NCBI RefSeq assembly: GCF_001013475.1
Contig: NZ_JZEF01000005.1
Span: 197,440-261,439, forward strand
Direction of reading: 5' to 3'
Length of the DNA: 64,000 bases
Source: Xanthomonas arboricola pv. juglandis
GTDB taxonomy: Bacteria; Pseudomonadota; Gammaproteobacteria; Xanthomonadales; Xanthomonadaceae
Numbering within the stretch: the stretch's first letter is position 1; each line of letters begins with the position of its first letter. The notes under the pieces were generated by a model, which did not search any database, had not been told where the DNA came from, and saw only the letters and a program-made list of their open reading frames with translations. Positions 16,820 through 24,009 of the stretch are shown here, piece by piece. The position numbers and the translations under genes were made by a program.

Positions 16820-17815
16820 TCAGGCCATCGCGCCCAGCACATCATCGGTACGGGCAACCACCGCCACCGGCAGCAGCGAGGTCACCGGATGCCCGGCGTC
16901 GCGCCATGCATCCAGCCCACCCAGCAACGGCAGCACGTCGCGATATCCGCGCTCGCGCATCCGACCGGCCAACCACGCCGCCGACACCTCGTCCGGACAC
17001 GCGCAATAAATCACCACACTGCGATCGCGCGGCACGCTGGCCAGGATCTGCGCAAGCTGACGCTCGTCGGCAAACACCGCGCCGGGAATCGTATACGGCT
17101 GCAGATCGCGATGGCCCGGCGCACGGATGTCCAGCACCGTCGGCCGTAGCGCTTCGTCGCCATCGAGCAGCAGCACCAACTCGTCCACCGCGATACGCGC
17201 GTGCTCCAGCGAACGCAGCAAGGCATGCCGCCGCCACCAACGCCAGCCGACATAGCAGGCCAGCAACACGCCCAGCACGACCACCGCACCGGAGCCCAGA
17301 TCCGACAGCAACGCGAGCACGTCCTGCACCTGATGCGCGAACAGCGCGCCCAGGCTCAGCCCGACGAACGCCCACAGCGACGCACCCAGGGCGTCGTAGC
17401 GCAGGAATGCCGCCGGGCGCACCCGCATCGCACCGGCCATCGGCACCGAAACCATCGACAGACCGGGCATGAACTTGGCCACCGCCAATACCCGCACACC
17501 CCAGCGCGAGAAGAACCGCTCGGTCTTCTTCATGCAGGTATCGCGCGACAGCGACAGCCGGCACAGCGACTGCAGGGTGCGATTGCCGAAACGGCGGCCG
17601 GCCAGATACCAGGCCAGGTCACCGAGCAGACTCGCCAGCACCGACACTGCCAACGCCATCAATCCGGCCAGCCAGGCGTCACTGCCGCCCTGCAGCGCGT
17701 AGCCGGCACCGACCAGCACCAGGGTCGGCAGCGCCGGCACCGGCAAGCCCAGCGACAACGCCAGCACGTTGGCAAAGACCAGCGCCAATCCGTACTGTTC
17801 GATCAAGCCTTGCAT
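16820..17815 (-). CDS. DedA-family membrane protein fused to a C-terminal rhodanese domain
   Basis: This 331-aa inner-membrane protein has two parts. Residues 1 to about 200 form a DedA/VTT module with hydrophobic segments and the typical FGNRTLQ and KFMPGLSMVSVPMAG region; DedA proteins act in membrane homeostasis and phospholipid flipping. Residues about 215-320 form a cytoplasmic rhodanese domain with VLDIRAPGHRDLQPYTIPGA and the active-site loop CACPDE, whose first Cys would carry the persulfide. The final ten or so residues are an unstructured tail. It follows the tRNA pair and is convergent with it. The role of the fusion is not known to me. Confidence 0.88.
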   Translation of the reverse strand: MQGLIEQYGLALVFANVLALSLGLPVPALPTLVLVGAGYALQGGSDAWLAGLMALAVSVLASLLGDLAWYLAGRRFGNRTLQSLCRLSLSRDTCMKKTERFFSRWGVRVLAVAKFMPGLSMVSVPMAGAMRVRPAAFLRYDALGASLWAFVGLSLGALFAHQVQDVLALLSDLGSGAVVVLGVLLACYVGWRWWRRHALLRSLEHARIAVDELVLLLDGDEALRPTVLDIRAPGHRDLQPYTIPGAVFADERQLAQILASVPRDRSVVIYCACPDEVSAAWLAGRMRERGYRDVLPLLGGLDAWRDAGHPVTSLLPVAVVARTDDVLGAMA

Positions 17816-17859
17816 GCGGCAACCCTGCGCGACGGCGAGGGCCCATTATCCGCCCTTCC

Positions 17860-18804
17860 TCACGCACGCGACTGCCCGGCGGCGACGGAACGATACGTTT
17901 CGGCAAGCGACTGCAACCAGCCATCGAACAGTCCATCGCGGCGCAGTGCGCGCCGCCACCAGCCCAATGCCTCGCCCTCCTCGCCCGGCCGCCATGCCAG
18001 GTAGAAGGTTTCATCAGGTTTACGGGGCTCCACCTCCAGCGCGCACAGCCGGCCGTCCTGCAGTGCGCCGCGCGCATACGGCTCGGGCAGAAAGCCGTAG
18101 CCGGCGCCGGCCAGCTGCAACTGCAGCTTGGCCTGCATGTCCGGCACGGTGAGCACATCGCGCGCGGAGAGCAGGCCGACCGTGCGTGGCAGCAGACGCC
18201 GCGCCGAATCCGCCACCGCGATCGCACGGTGTTCGGCCAGCTCGGCCGCGCCCAGCAGGCCGGCGCCCGCCAGCGGATGCGTGGAGGCCACCGCGAACAC
18301 GAAGCCCAGCGTGCCGATCGTCTCGGCGACATAGCCACCACCGCTCGGCCCCTCGCCCGCCGCCACGATCAGGTCCACGCGCCGATCCAGCAACGCCTCC
18401 CAGCTGCCGGACAAGGATTCGCTCACCACGCGCAGGCGGGTGCTGTCGGCCACCGTGTAGAAGTCCAGGATCTGCGCCTGCAGCAAGTCCACAGGCAGGA
18501 TCGCATCCAGCCCGATCGCAAAGTCCGACTCCCAACCCGACGCCACCCGCCGCACCCGCACCTCCAGCTCCTGCGCAGCCCGCAGCAGCTGCCGCCCTTC
18601 GCGCAGCAGTTCGCGCCCGGCCTGCGTCGGTGTCGCCTTGGGGCCGACCCGCTCAAACAGCTGCACACCCAGATCGTCCTCCAGCTTGGAGACCGTGTAG
18701 GAAATCGTCGACGGCACCTTGAACAACACCTTGGACGCGGCCGTGAACGAGCCGCGGCGGTCGATCGCATCCAGGATCTGCAACGCTTCCAGGCTGATTT
18801 TCAT
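17860..18804 (-). CDS. LysR-family regulator divergent from the pirin gene
   Basis: This 314-aa LysR protein has its HTH at about 18-40 (GSFTAASKVLFKVPSTISYT) and an effector-binding domain from about 90 to 300. Similar LysR proteins are often divergent from pirin genes in proteobacteria and control them. Here the start codon is 134 bp from the pirin start, with a T-N11-A palindrome (18808-18820) just in front of the LysR start. The inducer is unknown. It is 44 bp upstream of the DedA-rhodanese gene on the same strand. Confidence 0.9.
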   Translation of the reverse strand: MKISLEALQILDAIDRRGSFTAASKVLFKVPSTISYTVSKLEDDLGVQLFERVGPKATPTQAGRELLREGRQLLRAAQELEVRVRRVASGWESDFAIGLDAILPVDLLQAQILDFYTVADSTRLRVVSESLSGSWEALLDRRVDLIVAAGEGPSGGGYVAETIGTLGFVFAVASTHPLAGAGLLGAAELAEHRAIAVADSARRLLPRTVGLLSARDVLTVPDMQAKLQLQLAGAGYGFLPEPYARGALQDGRLCALEVEPRKPDETFYLAWRPGEEGEALGWWRRALRRDGLFDGWLQSLAETYRSVAAGQSRA

Positions 18805-18807
18805 TGT

Positions 18808-18820
18808 TCGATTTTTTCGA
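18808..18820. promoter_or_regulatory. Candidate LysR site in the LysR/pirin control region
   Basis: TCGA-TTTTT-TCGA has inverted arms and a T-N11-A core. It lies 3 bp upstream of the LysR start codon in the 134-bp divergent region. Binding is inferred only from motif and place. Confidence 0.3.
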
Positions 18821-18938
18821 TGATAGCGGCCAAATCTACTCGCTTTTTGACGCCGGCGCGGAGGTAGAGACTAGCCATCAAGCCGCCGGGACACCGATTC
18901 GTTCCCTGGCGACACCAACCCTTTCAAGGAGAAGCAGC

Positions 18939-19640
18939 ATGTTGAATGTCCGCAAGAGCGAAACCCGTGGCCGCGCCGAACATGGCTGGCTGTCCTCGCG
19001 CCATACCTTCTCCTTCGCCAGTTACCACGACCCGCGCCACATGGGCATCGGCCCGCTGCGGGTGATCAACGAAGACAAGGTGATCCCGGGCGAAGGCTTC
19101 GGCACCCACGCCCACCGCGACATGGAGATCATTTCCTACGTGCTGGGCGGCGCACTGGAGCACAAGGACAGCATGGGCACCGGCTCGGTGCTGCACTACG
19201 GCGATGTGCAGCGCATGAGCGCCGGCAGCGGCGTCAGCCACAGCGAGTTCAACCACTCCGCCAGCGAACCGGTGCACTTCCTGCAGATCTGGGTGATGCC
19301 CGAGCGCAGCGGCATCGAGCCCAGCTACGAGGAGAAGCATTTCGATGCCGACAGCAAGCGCAACCAGCTGCGTCTGATCGCCTCGCCCGGTGGCGAGCAC
19401 GGCTCGCTGCGCCTGCATCAGGATGCGCGCCTGTATGCCTCGATCCTCGATGGCGAGGTGCGCCTGCAGCAGCCGCTGGCCGACGGCCGCATCGGCTACG
19501 TGCAGGTGGCGCGCGGCAGCCTGAGCGTCAATGGCCAGGCGCTGTCGGCCGGTGATGCGCTGCAGATCACCGACGAGCCGGAAATCGTGCTGGCCGATGC
19601 ACGCGATGCGGAAGTGCTGGTGTTCGACCTGCCGAAGTAA
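18939..19640 (+). CDS. Pirin-family bicupin protein
   Basis: This 233-aa pirin resembles E. coli YhhW (quercetin 2,3-dioxygenase activity). The N-terminal cupin holds the metal-binding His residues in FGTHAHRDMEIISYVLGG (two His about 57-59, Glu about 62) and GSGVSHSEFNHS (His about 101). The second cupin covers about 140-230. AGGAGAAGCAGC precedes ATG 18939. It is divergent from a LysR gene that may control it. Its downstream terminator has been split by an IS4-family insertion. The physiological substrate is unknown. Confidence 0.93.
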   Translation: MLNVRKSETRGRAEHGWLSSRHTFSFASYHDPRHMGIGPLRVINEDKVIPGEGFGTHAHRDMEIISYVLGGALEHKDSMGTGSVLHYGDVQRMSAGSGVSHSEFNHSASEPVHFLQIWVMPERSGIEPSYEEKHFDADSKRNQLRLIASPGGEHGSLRLHQDARLYASILDGEVRLQQPLADGRIGYVQVARGSLSVNGQALSAGDALQITDEPEIVLADARDAEVLVFDLPK

Positions 19641-19719
19641 GCGGCACCAGCTCAGCGCGCAGCGTGCCGCCGACAAGCCGGCACGCTGCACACTGGAGAT
19701 TTGCCGATATCAAAAAGCC

Positions 19720-19730
19720 CGCTTCCGGCG
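19720..19730. repeat. Left 11-bp target-site duplication
   Basis: CGCTTCCGGCG immediately precedes the left inverted repeat and is repeated exactly after the right one. An 11-bp duplication suits IS4-group elements. Confidence 0.92.
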
Positions 19731-19749
19731 TAATGCTGTTCACTTAAGC
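19731..19749. repeat. IS left terminal inverted repeat
   Basis: TAATGCTGTTCACTTAAGC is the perfect inverse of 21121-21139. The TGA stop codon of the transposase (19742-19740 on the minus strand) lies inside this repeat. Confidence 0.95.
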
Positions 19750-21071
19750 GGAGCAGCCTTCCGATCTACCGGATAGCGGGTCTTCGAGATCTTCACCGTC
19801 CTTGGCCGGGTAGGCCTTGGACGGTGATCGAGGAACAGGCTCGCGATGCCTGAGCGAAGCTGGGATAAGCGTCTTCCTGTGGCGGAAGCTGGATTGGCTG
19901 CGGCCATCACGATGAGTTGCACTGCGATGTACTGGCAAACCGGTTTGAATCGGATGTCCGAAGGCGTTTTGCCAAACGCCTCCGCTGCCTGACCGGCTTC
20001 ACGTCGAATGATGTTGTAAGCCAGCAGCAACCCCCAGACCTCCTGGTACACCAAGTCGATCTTCTTGCTACGTAAGGTCGTCGCGTTGTGCTGCATCGAG
20101 CTTTTGATGTCGCGCAAACTCAGTTCGATTTCCCATCGCTCCTGGTAAAGCAGTGCGACAGACTTGGTGCTGTAAGTGGTGACAGGCAACGAGGTCAGCA
20201 CCGACTTTCTCTTCCCCTGATGCAGATAGCTCACTTCACGTACGTCCCAGTGCGTGGGAAGCGCTGGATTGCGTTTTCTGGCCTGCGGCGAGACACGCAT
20301 GCGCAGTAACCGATCATCAGTGCCATAACGCGTGATTTCCTCAGCCACCAGGCCTTTGCGTGCTGGTGTCAGCCAGTGGCGTGCAGTGCCAGTGTTGGCT
20401 AGCGAAAGCAACAGATCAGCGCTCCAGAATCCTTTGTCGAACAAGGTGACCGAATGGTCGGGAATGGAGTGTAGAAACGGCTCGCTCAAGCGAATTTCGC
20501 TGCGCCGGTACGGACTGAGCTGGGCATTGAGCAAGACATGCGAGCGTACGTTCATCAGTGCAACCAATCGCAGCATGGGAAATGGTGTCTGACGGTCCGT
20601 GCTGGTATTACCGGAACCAAAATGTTCGCGCAGTTCTTCAGTGTCTGGCGTCCGCAGCAGCGCGCCATCCACGGCAAAGACCTGCAATCCCTGCCATTCA
20701 TCGCCTTTGTAGCGTTCGCATCCCCACTGCGCCCCAGTCGTTGCAAACAGGTGGTGGACCGGGTCGGCGCCCAGTCGCGCGCGCGCCTGACTGACACCGC
20801 TGCGAGCCAACAGATCTTCTGAGGCCAGCCCTTGTGCGCAGATGTTCAAACGACGTGCGACCTCGTGCACCGGTTCGTCACGGAACAACGCCATGCCCAG
20901 GACAAGCCACAACACCTGATCACTGGGAAGACGCCGACGCCGGATGCTGGCCTTGGAAGACAGTTCCAGCGCGCTGGCCACCCACTCCACCGGAATATTC
21001 TGCGTAAACGTGCTCAGGTCGGAGAAGTTGAACAGATCGCCAAGGTCGAACAGCTGCTGTTGAAGGGACAC
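19740..21071 (-). CDS. IS4-family transposase
   Basis: This 443-aa DDE transposase catalyses cut-and-paste movement of the element. The catalytic acids are seen in VFAVDGALLRTP (first Asp), VTLFDKGFWSAD (second Asp) and the IS4 signature Y-x2-R-x3-E-x6-K in YQERWEIELSLRDIK (Glu plus the conserved Tyr, Arg and Lys). The N-terminal 100 residues are the DUF-type leader common in the family. It starts at GTG 21071, 50 bp inside the right repeat, and its stop lies in the left repeat. The frame is intact, so the element may be active. The lower GC content compared with neighbours agrees with acquisition. Confidence 0.96.
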   Translation of the reverse strand: MSLQQQLFDLGDLFNFSDLSTFTQNIPVEWVASALELSSKASIRRRRLPSDQVLWLVLGMALFRDEPVHEVARRLNICAQGLASEDLLARSGVSQARARLGADPVHHLFATTGAQWGCERYKGDEWQGLQVFAVDGALLRTPDTEELREHFGSGNTSTDRQTPFPMLRLVALMNVRSHVLLNAQLSPYRRSEIRLSEPFLHSIPDHSVTLFDKGFWSADLLLSLANTGTARHWLTPARKGLVAEEITRYGTDDRLLRMRVSPQARKRNPALPTHWDVREVSYLHQGKRKSVLTSLPVTTYSTKSVALLYQERWEIELSLRDIKSSMQHNATTLRSKKIDLVYQEVWGLLLAYNIIRREAGQAAEAFGKTPSDIRFKPVCQYIAVQLIVMAAANPASATGRRLSQLRSGIASLFLDHRPRPTRPRTVKISKTRYPVDRKAAPLK

Positions 21072-21120
21072 AAAAAATCCGATACCAGAGGTCTGATACC
21101 AGATTTTCGGTAACTCAATT

Positions 21121-21139
21121 GCTTAAGTGAACAGCATTA
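21121..21139. repeat. IS right terminal inverted repeat
   Basis: GCTTAAGTGAACAGCATTA is the perfect inverse of the left end at 19731-19749. Confidence 0.95.
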
Positions 21140-21150
21140 CGCTTCCGGCG
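21140..21150. repeat. Right 11-bp target-site duplication
   Basis: CGCTTCCGGCG directly follows the right inverted repeat and equals 19720-19730. Confidence 0.92.
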
Positions 21151-21265
21151 GGCTTTTTTTGTGCTCAAGTAACGCTGATTGCAGAACGCCTGCGATGACG
21201 CTGCAACGCTTGACGCAACGCATCGCCAACGCCAACGCCGCGCAGTACTGCATCACTGCGCGAGA

Positions 21266-23299
21266 TCACGCGGCCTGCGGCCTGGCAGGCCTGGCAAGCG
21301 ACTTGCTAGGGGTCTCGCTGCGCACCGCCGCTATGGCGCCATCGCCATCACCATCACCATCACTATCGCCATTGACCAGGGCAAACAGCGCGTCGGCATC
21401 GGCTTCCAGCACACGTGCAGAGCGCGCCAGATCGCCGACCATCTGCGCCTGGTCGCGCGCCTGCACACCGACCGATTGCAGCGCGGTGTTGGCGGTGGAA
21501 ATATCCCGCGCCTGCTCCTGACTGGCAGCGGCAATCTGCTCCACGGTGGCGGTGACCCGCAGCACCGAACCGACCATGTCCTGCATCACCGCCCCGGCCT
21601 GCTCGGCCAGGCGCGAACCGTCGCCCACCTGGTCGGTCGCGTTGTCGATCAAGCCACGAATTTCCTTTGCCGAGACACTGCAGCGCTGCGCCAGGCTACG
21701 CACCTCGGTCGCCACCACGGCAAATCCACGCCCCTGCTCGCCAGCGCGTGCCGCTTCCACGGCTGCATTCAAGGCCAGAATATTGGTCTGGAACGCGATG
21801 CCGTCGATCACCTCGATGATCTGGCCGATACGGTCGGTGGCCGCGCGAATGCCCGCCGTGGTCTTGACCATGTCGGCGATGACGGTGGCGCCGCGCAGCG
21901 CCACATCGGCCGATGCCTCGGCCATGCGCTGCGCCGAACCGGCGCTGTCGGAATTGCTGCGCACGGTTTCTGCCAGCTGATCGATGGTGGTCGAGGTCTG
22001 CGCCACGGCTGCCGACTGCGTTGACGAGCGGCTCACTAGGTCCTGGTTGCTGACCGAAATATGGTGCGCCTCGCGCTGCACGTTCTGCGCAATGCTCATG
22101 GTCTGCTGCATCAACTGACGCATGCGCTCGGCCGAGCGCACCTGATCGGTGACATCGGTGGCGTACTTGACCACCTTGTACGGACGACCGGACACATCCA
22201 GGATCGGGTTATAGGACGCCTGGATCCACACCGGACTGCCGTCCTTGCGCAGCCGGCGGTAGCGGCCCGCATCGAATTGCCCACGCGCCAGCTTCGCCCA
22301 GAAATGCCGATAGTCTTCGGAGGCACCGTAGTTTGCGTCCACGAAGATGCGGTGATGCTGGCCGATCGCCTCCTCGGCGGAGTACCCCAAAATGGCCAGG
22401 AAGTTGTCGTTGGCACTCAACACGCGCCCTTGCAGATCGAACTCGATCACGCCCATCACCTTGTCGATGGCCTGGATGCGACCATCGGCGTCGGCCGAAT
22501 CGATCACCTGACGGGTCACGTCGGTGGCGTACTTGACCACCTTGTAAGGCCGCCCGTGCTCGTCGAGCACCGGGTTGTAGGACGCCTGGATCCACACCTC
22601 GCTGCCGTCCTTGTTGAGGCGCTTGTAGCGCCCCGCGTCGAACGCGCCGCGCCCGAGCTTGTCCCAGAACGCGCGATAGGCCGCCGACTGACGCGTTTGC
22701 GCGTCCACGAACATGCCATGGTGCTTGCCGCGAATCTCATCGAGCCGGTAGCCCATCACCGCAAGGAAATTCTCGTTGGCATCGAGCACCGTGCCATCCA
22801 GCGAAAACTCGATGACCGCCATGACCTTGTCGATCGCATCGATGCGGCCTTCGAAGTCGGCGGTCTGGCGGACCTGCGCGGTGATGTCGGTGGCGTACTT
22901 GACCACCCGATAGGCCTTGCCCGCGCGATCCAGCAACGGATTGTAGGAGGCGTTGATCCATACCTCGCGCCCGTTCTTGTCCAGCCGGCAGAATCGCCCG
23001 GCGTTGAAGTCGCCGCGACGCAGCGCCTGCCAGAACTGTCGATAGCTTTCGCTGTCGCGGTCGCTGGGGGTCACGAACATGCGGTGATGCTGACCGACGA
23101 CTTCGTCCAGCCGGTAGCCCATCAGCGACAGGAAGTTCTGGTTCGCGTGCAGGATGCGGCCATCCAGATCGAACTCGATTACCGCCATCACCCGGTCCAC
23201 CGCATCGGCCTTGTGCTGCAGCCCACGGCTCAGTGAAGAAAACAGGCGTCCAAGCAGCGGCGGCAGGCGCATCGGGGTGAGATCCGAGAGAGGTGTCAC
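21266..23299 (-). CDS. Soluble methyl-accepting chemotaxis protein with three PAS domains
   Basis: This 677-aa chemoreceptor signals to CheA/CheW. Three tandem PAS modules (about 30-150, 155-272 and 277-394) are close copies, each with GYRLDE/GYSAEE, a QHHRMFV/KHHGMFV-type stretch and a VVKYATD end. The signalling domain (about 395-640) has the conserved tip [21 protein letters not shown] followed by [14 protein letters not shown]. There is no transmembrane segment or signal peptide, so it is cytoplasmic, with the PAS triplet as likely sensor (redox, haem or flavin, not decidable here). The tail carries a short Asp-Gly repeat ([11 protein letters not shown]) encoded by a hexamer repeat, and no CheR-docking pentapeptide. 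BdlA-type dispersal receptors have a similar PAS-PAS-MCP build. Confidence 0.93.
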   Translation of the reverse strand: MTPLSDLTPMRLPPLLGRLFSSLSRGLQHKADAVDRVMAVIEFDLDGRILHANQNFLSLMGYRLDEVVGQHHRMFVTPSDRDSESYRQFWQALRRGDFNAGRFCRLDKNGREVWINASYNPLLDRAGKAYRVVKYATDITAQVRQTADFEGRIDAIDKVMAVIEFSLDGTVLDANENFLAVMGYRLDEIRGKHHGMFVDAQTRQSAAYRAFWDKLGRGAFDAGRYKRLNKDGSEVWIQASYNPVLDEHGRPYKVVKYATDVTRQVIDSADADGRIQAIDKVMGVIEFDLQGRVLSANDNFLAILGYSAEEAIGQHHRIFVDANYGASEDYRHFWAKLARGQFDAGRYRRLRKDGSPVWIQASYNPILDVSGRPYKVVKYATDVTDQVRSAERMRQLMQQTMSIAQNVQREAHHISVSNQDLVSRSSTQSAAVAQTSTTIDQLAETVRSNSDSAGSAQRMAEASADVALRGATVIADMVKTTAGIRAATDRIGQIIEVIDGIAFQTNILALNAAVEAARAGEQGRGFAVVATEVRSLAQRCSVSAKEIRGLIDNATDQVGDGSRLAEQAGAVMQDMVGSVLRVTATVEQIAAASQEQARDISTANTALQSVGVQARDQAQMVGDLARSARVLEADADALFALVNGDSDGDGDGDGAIAAVRSETPSKSLARPARPQAA
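21340..21369. repeat. CATCAC-type hexamer microsatellite in the chemoreceptor gene
   Basis: About five near-perfect 6-bp units (CATCGC/CATCAC/CACTAT) encode the Ser/Gly-Asp tail of the receptor. Unit gain or loss would change the tail length without a frameshift. Confidence 0.7.
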
Positions 23300-23443
23300 A
23301 GCCTTAGCGACCCGTGCCCGGCTTACTTGAATCGCTGCCCGCAGCGCGTTCGTGGCAGTTCAGATGCTGCGGCCCGCACAGCCGCCGGCGTTGCGCCAGC
23401 AATGCCAATGCAGACCGTCACTGAACTGCCGGCACAAATGAAA

Positions 23444-23472
23444 ACGCCCGCAAATCAGGGATTTGCGGGCGT
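23444..23472 (-). terminator. Intrinsic terminator after tRNA-Ser
   Basis: A perfect 12-bp stem, ACGCCCGCAAAT (23444-23455) with ATTTGCGGGCGT (23461-23472), has a 5-nt loop and is followed on the minus strand by TTTT. It lies 9 bp beyond the tRNA 3' end. Confidence 0.9.
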
Positions 23473-23481
23473 CTAGAACAC

Positions 23482-23574
23482 TGGCGGAGCGAGAGGGATT
23501 CGAACCCTCGATAGAGTTTTTGACCCTATACTCCCTTAGCAGGGGAGCCCCTTCAGCCGCTCGGGCATCGCTCC
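23482..23574 (-). tRNA. tRNA-Ser(GCT)
   Basis: On the minus strand this 93-nt class II tRNA has acceptor stem GGAGCGA/TCGCTCC, discriminator G and an encoded CCA. The anticodon stem-loop is CTCCC-CTGCTAA-GGGAG (anticodon GCT), followed by a long variable arm and the TTCGAAT T loop. It reads AGC/AGU serine codons. Confidence 0.97.
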
Positions 23575-23615
23575 AGTTTTTTGCGTCCTGCCGCGGTGTC
23601 CGTTGCAGGCCGCGA

Positions 23616-23645
23616 AGAATACCGGGTAAGAGGGGCTAACGTAAA
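23616..23645 (-). promoter_or_regulatory. Candidate promoter of tRNA-Ser
   Basis: TTTACG (23645-23640) and TATTCT (23621-23616) are spaced by 18 bp on the minus strand, each with 4 of 6 consensus matches, and lie 42 bp before the tRNA 5' end. It is within the csrA-tRNA gap; readthrough from csrA is the alternative. Confidence 0.4.
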
Positions 23646-23658
23646 CCCTTTATGACGA

Positions 23659-23871
23659 TCAATTCGAAGAATCGTCGCCCTGATGCGCACCGGAAGCGAC
23701 CGGCTCATCCCCACGCTGGATCCGCTGATAGATTTCTTCGCGGTGTACAGCAACATCTTTCGGTGCGGTGATGCCGATACGCACCTGATTACCCTTGACG
23801 CCGAGTACGGTCACAGTGACCGAGTCGCCGATCATCAAGGTTTCGCCTACCCGGCGAGTGAGGATCAACAT
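23659..23871 (-). CDS. csrA: Carbon storage regulator CsrA/RsmA
   Basis: This 70-aa homodimeric RNA-binding protein binds GGA motifs in mRNA leaders and represses or stabilises transcripts. In Xanthomonas it influences virulence, motility and exopolysaccharide. The N terminus [20 protein letters not shown] and the core [20 protein letters not shown] with the RNA-contacting VHRE are intact. The last 15 residues are a charged, variable tail, slightly longer than the 61-aa E. coli protein. AGGAGA lies just before the ATG. It is downstream of alaS, as in E. coli. Confidence 0.98.
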   Translation of the reverse strand: MLILTRRVGETLMIGDSVTVTVLGVKGNQVRIGITAPKDVAVHREEIYQRIQRGDEPVASGAHQGDDSSN

Positions 23872-24009
23872 TTTGCAAATCTCCTGGAACCGGTGGGTTT
23901 CCCACCAGCATCGGCGGCCGACTGACGAGGCGCGCTCTAGGTAAAGGGAATAGACCGGAAATGGTAGCGGGACACCCTGCCAACCAGCAAGGCATACCAG
24001 GACAAGTGT

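Larger units (their letters stand above)
19731..21139 (-). mobile_element. Complete IS4-family insertion sequence (1409 bp)
   Basis: The element has perfect 19-bp terminal inverted repeats (TAATGCTGTTCACTTAAGC at the left end, its reverse complement at 21121-21139), one transposase gene on the minus strand and an 11-bp direct duplication of the target. The TAATG ends resemble those of IS4 itself. Intact repeats, transposase and duplication indicate a recent insertion. I do not assign an ISfinder name. Confidence 0.95.
19710..21160. other. Intrinsic terminator split by the IS element
   Basis: Joining the DNA outside the IS and removing one copy of the 11-bp duplication gives AAAAAGCCCGC-TTCCG-GCGGGCTTTTT, a strong two-way terminator between the convergent pirin and chemotaxis-receptor genes. 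The 5' arm now lies at about 19712-19722 and the 3' arm at about 21148-21159, 1.4 kb apart, so neither side can form the full stem. Confidence 0.85.

Noticed and set aside
16271..16857. Minus-strand frames containing GEIRTPDRLVRSQVLYPTEL and the plus-strand frame with VAQLDRVPGYEPGGREFE
   Set aside because: These are translations of the two tRNA-Arg genes, a well-known source of false hypothetical proteins.
21340..21369. CRISPR-like or minisatellite array
   Set aside because: It is a short coding hexamer repeat within the chemoreceptor gene, without spacers.
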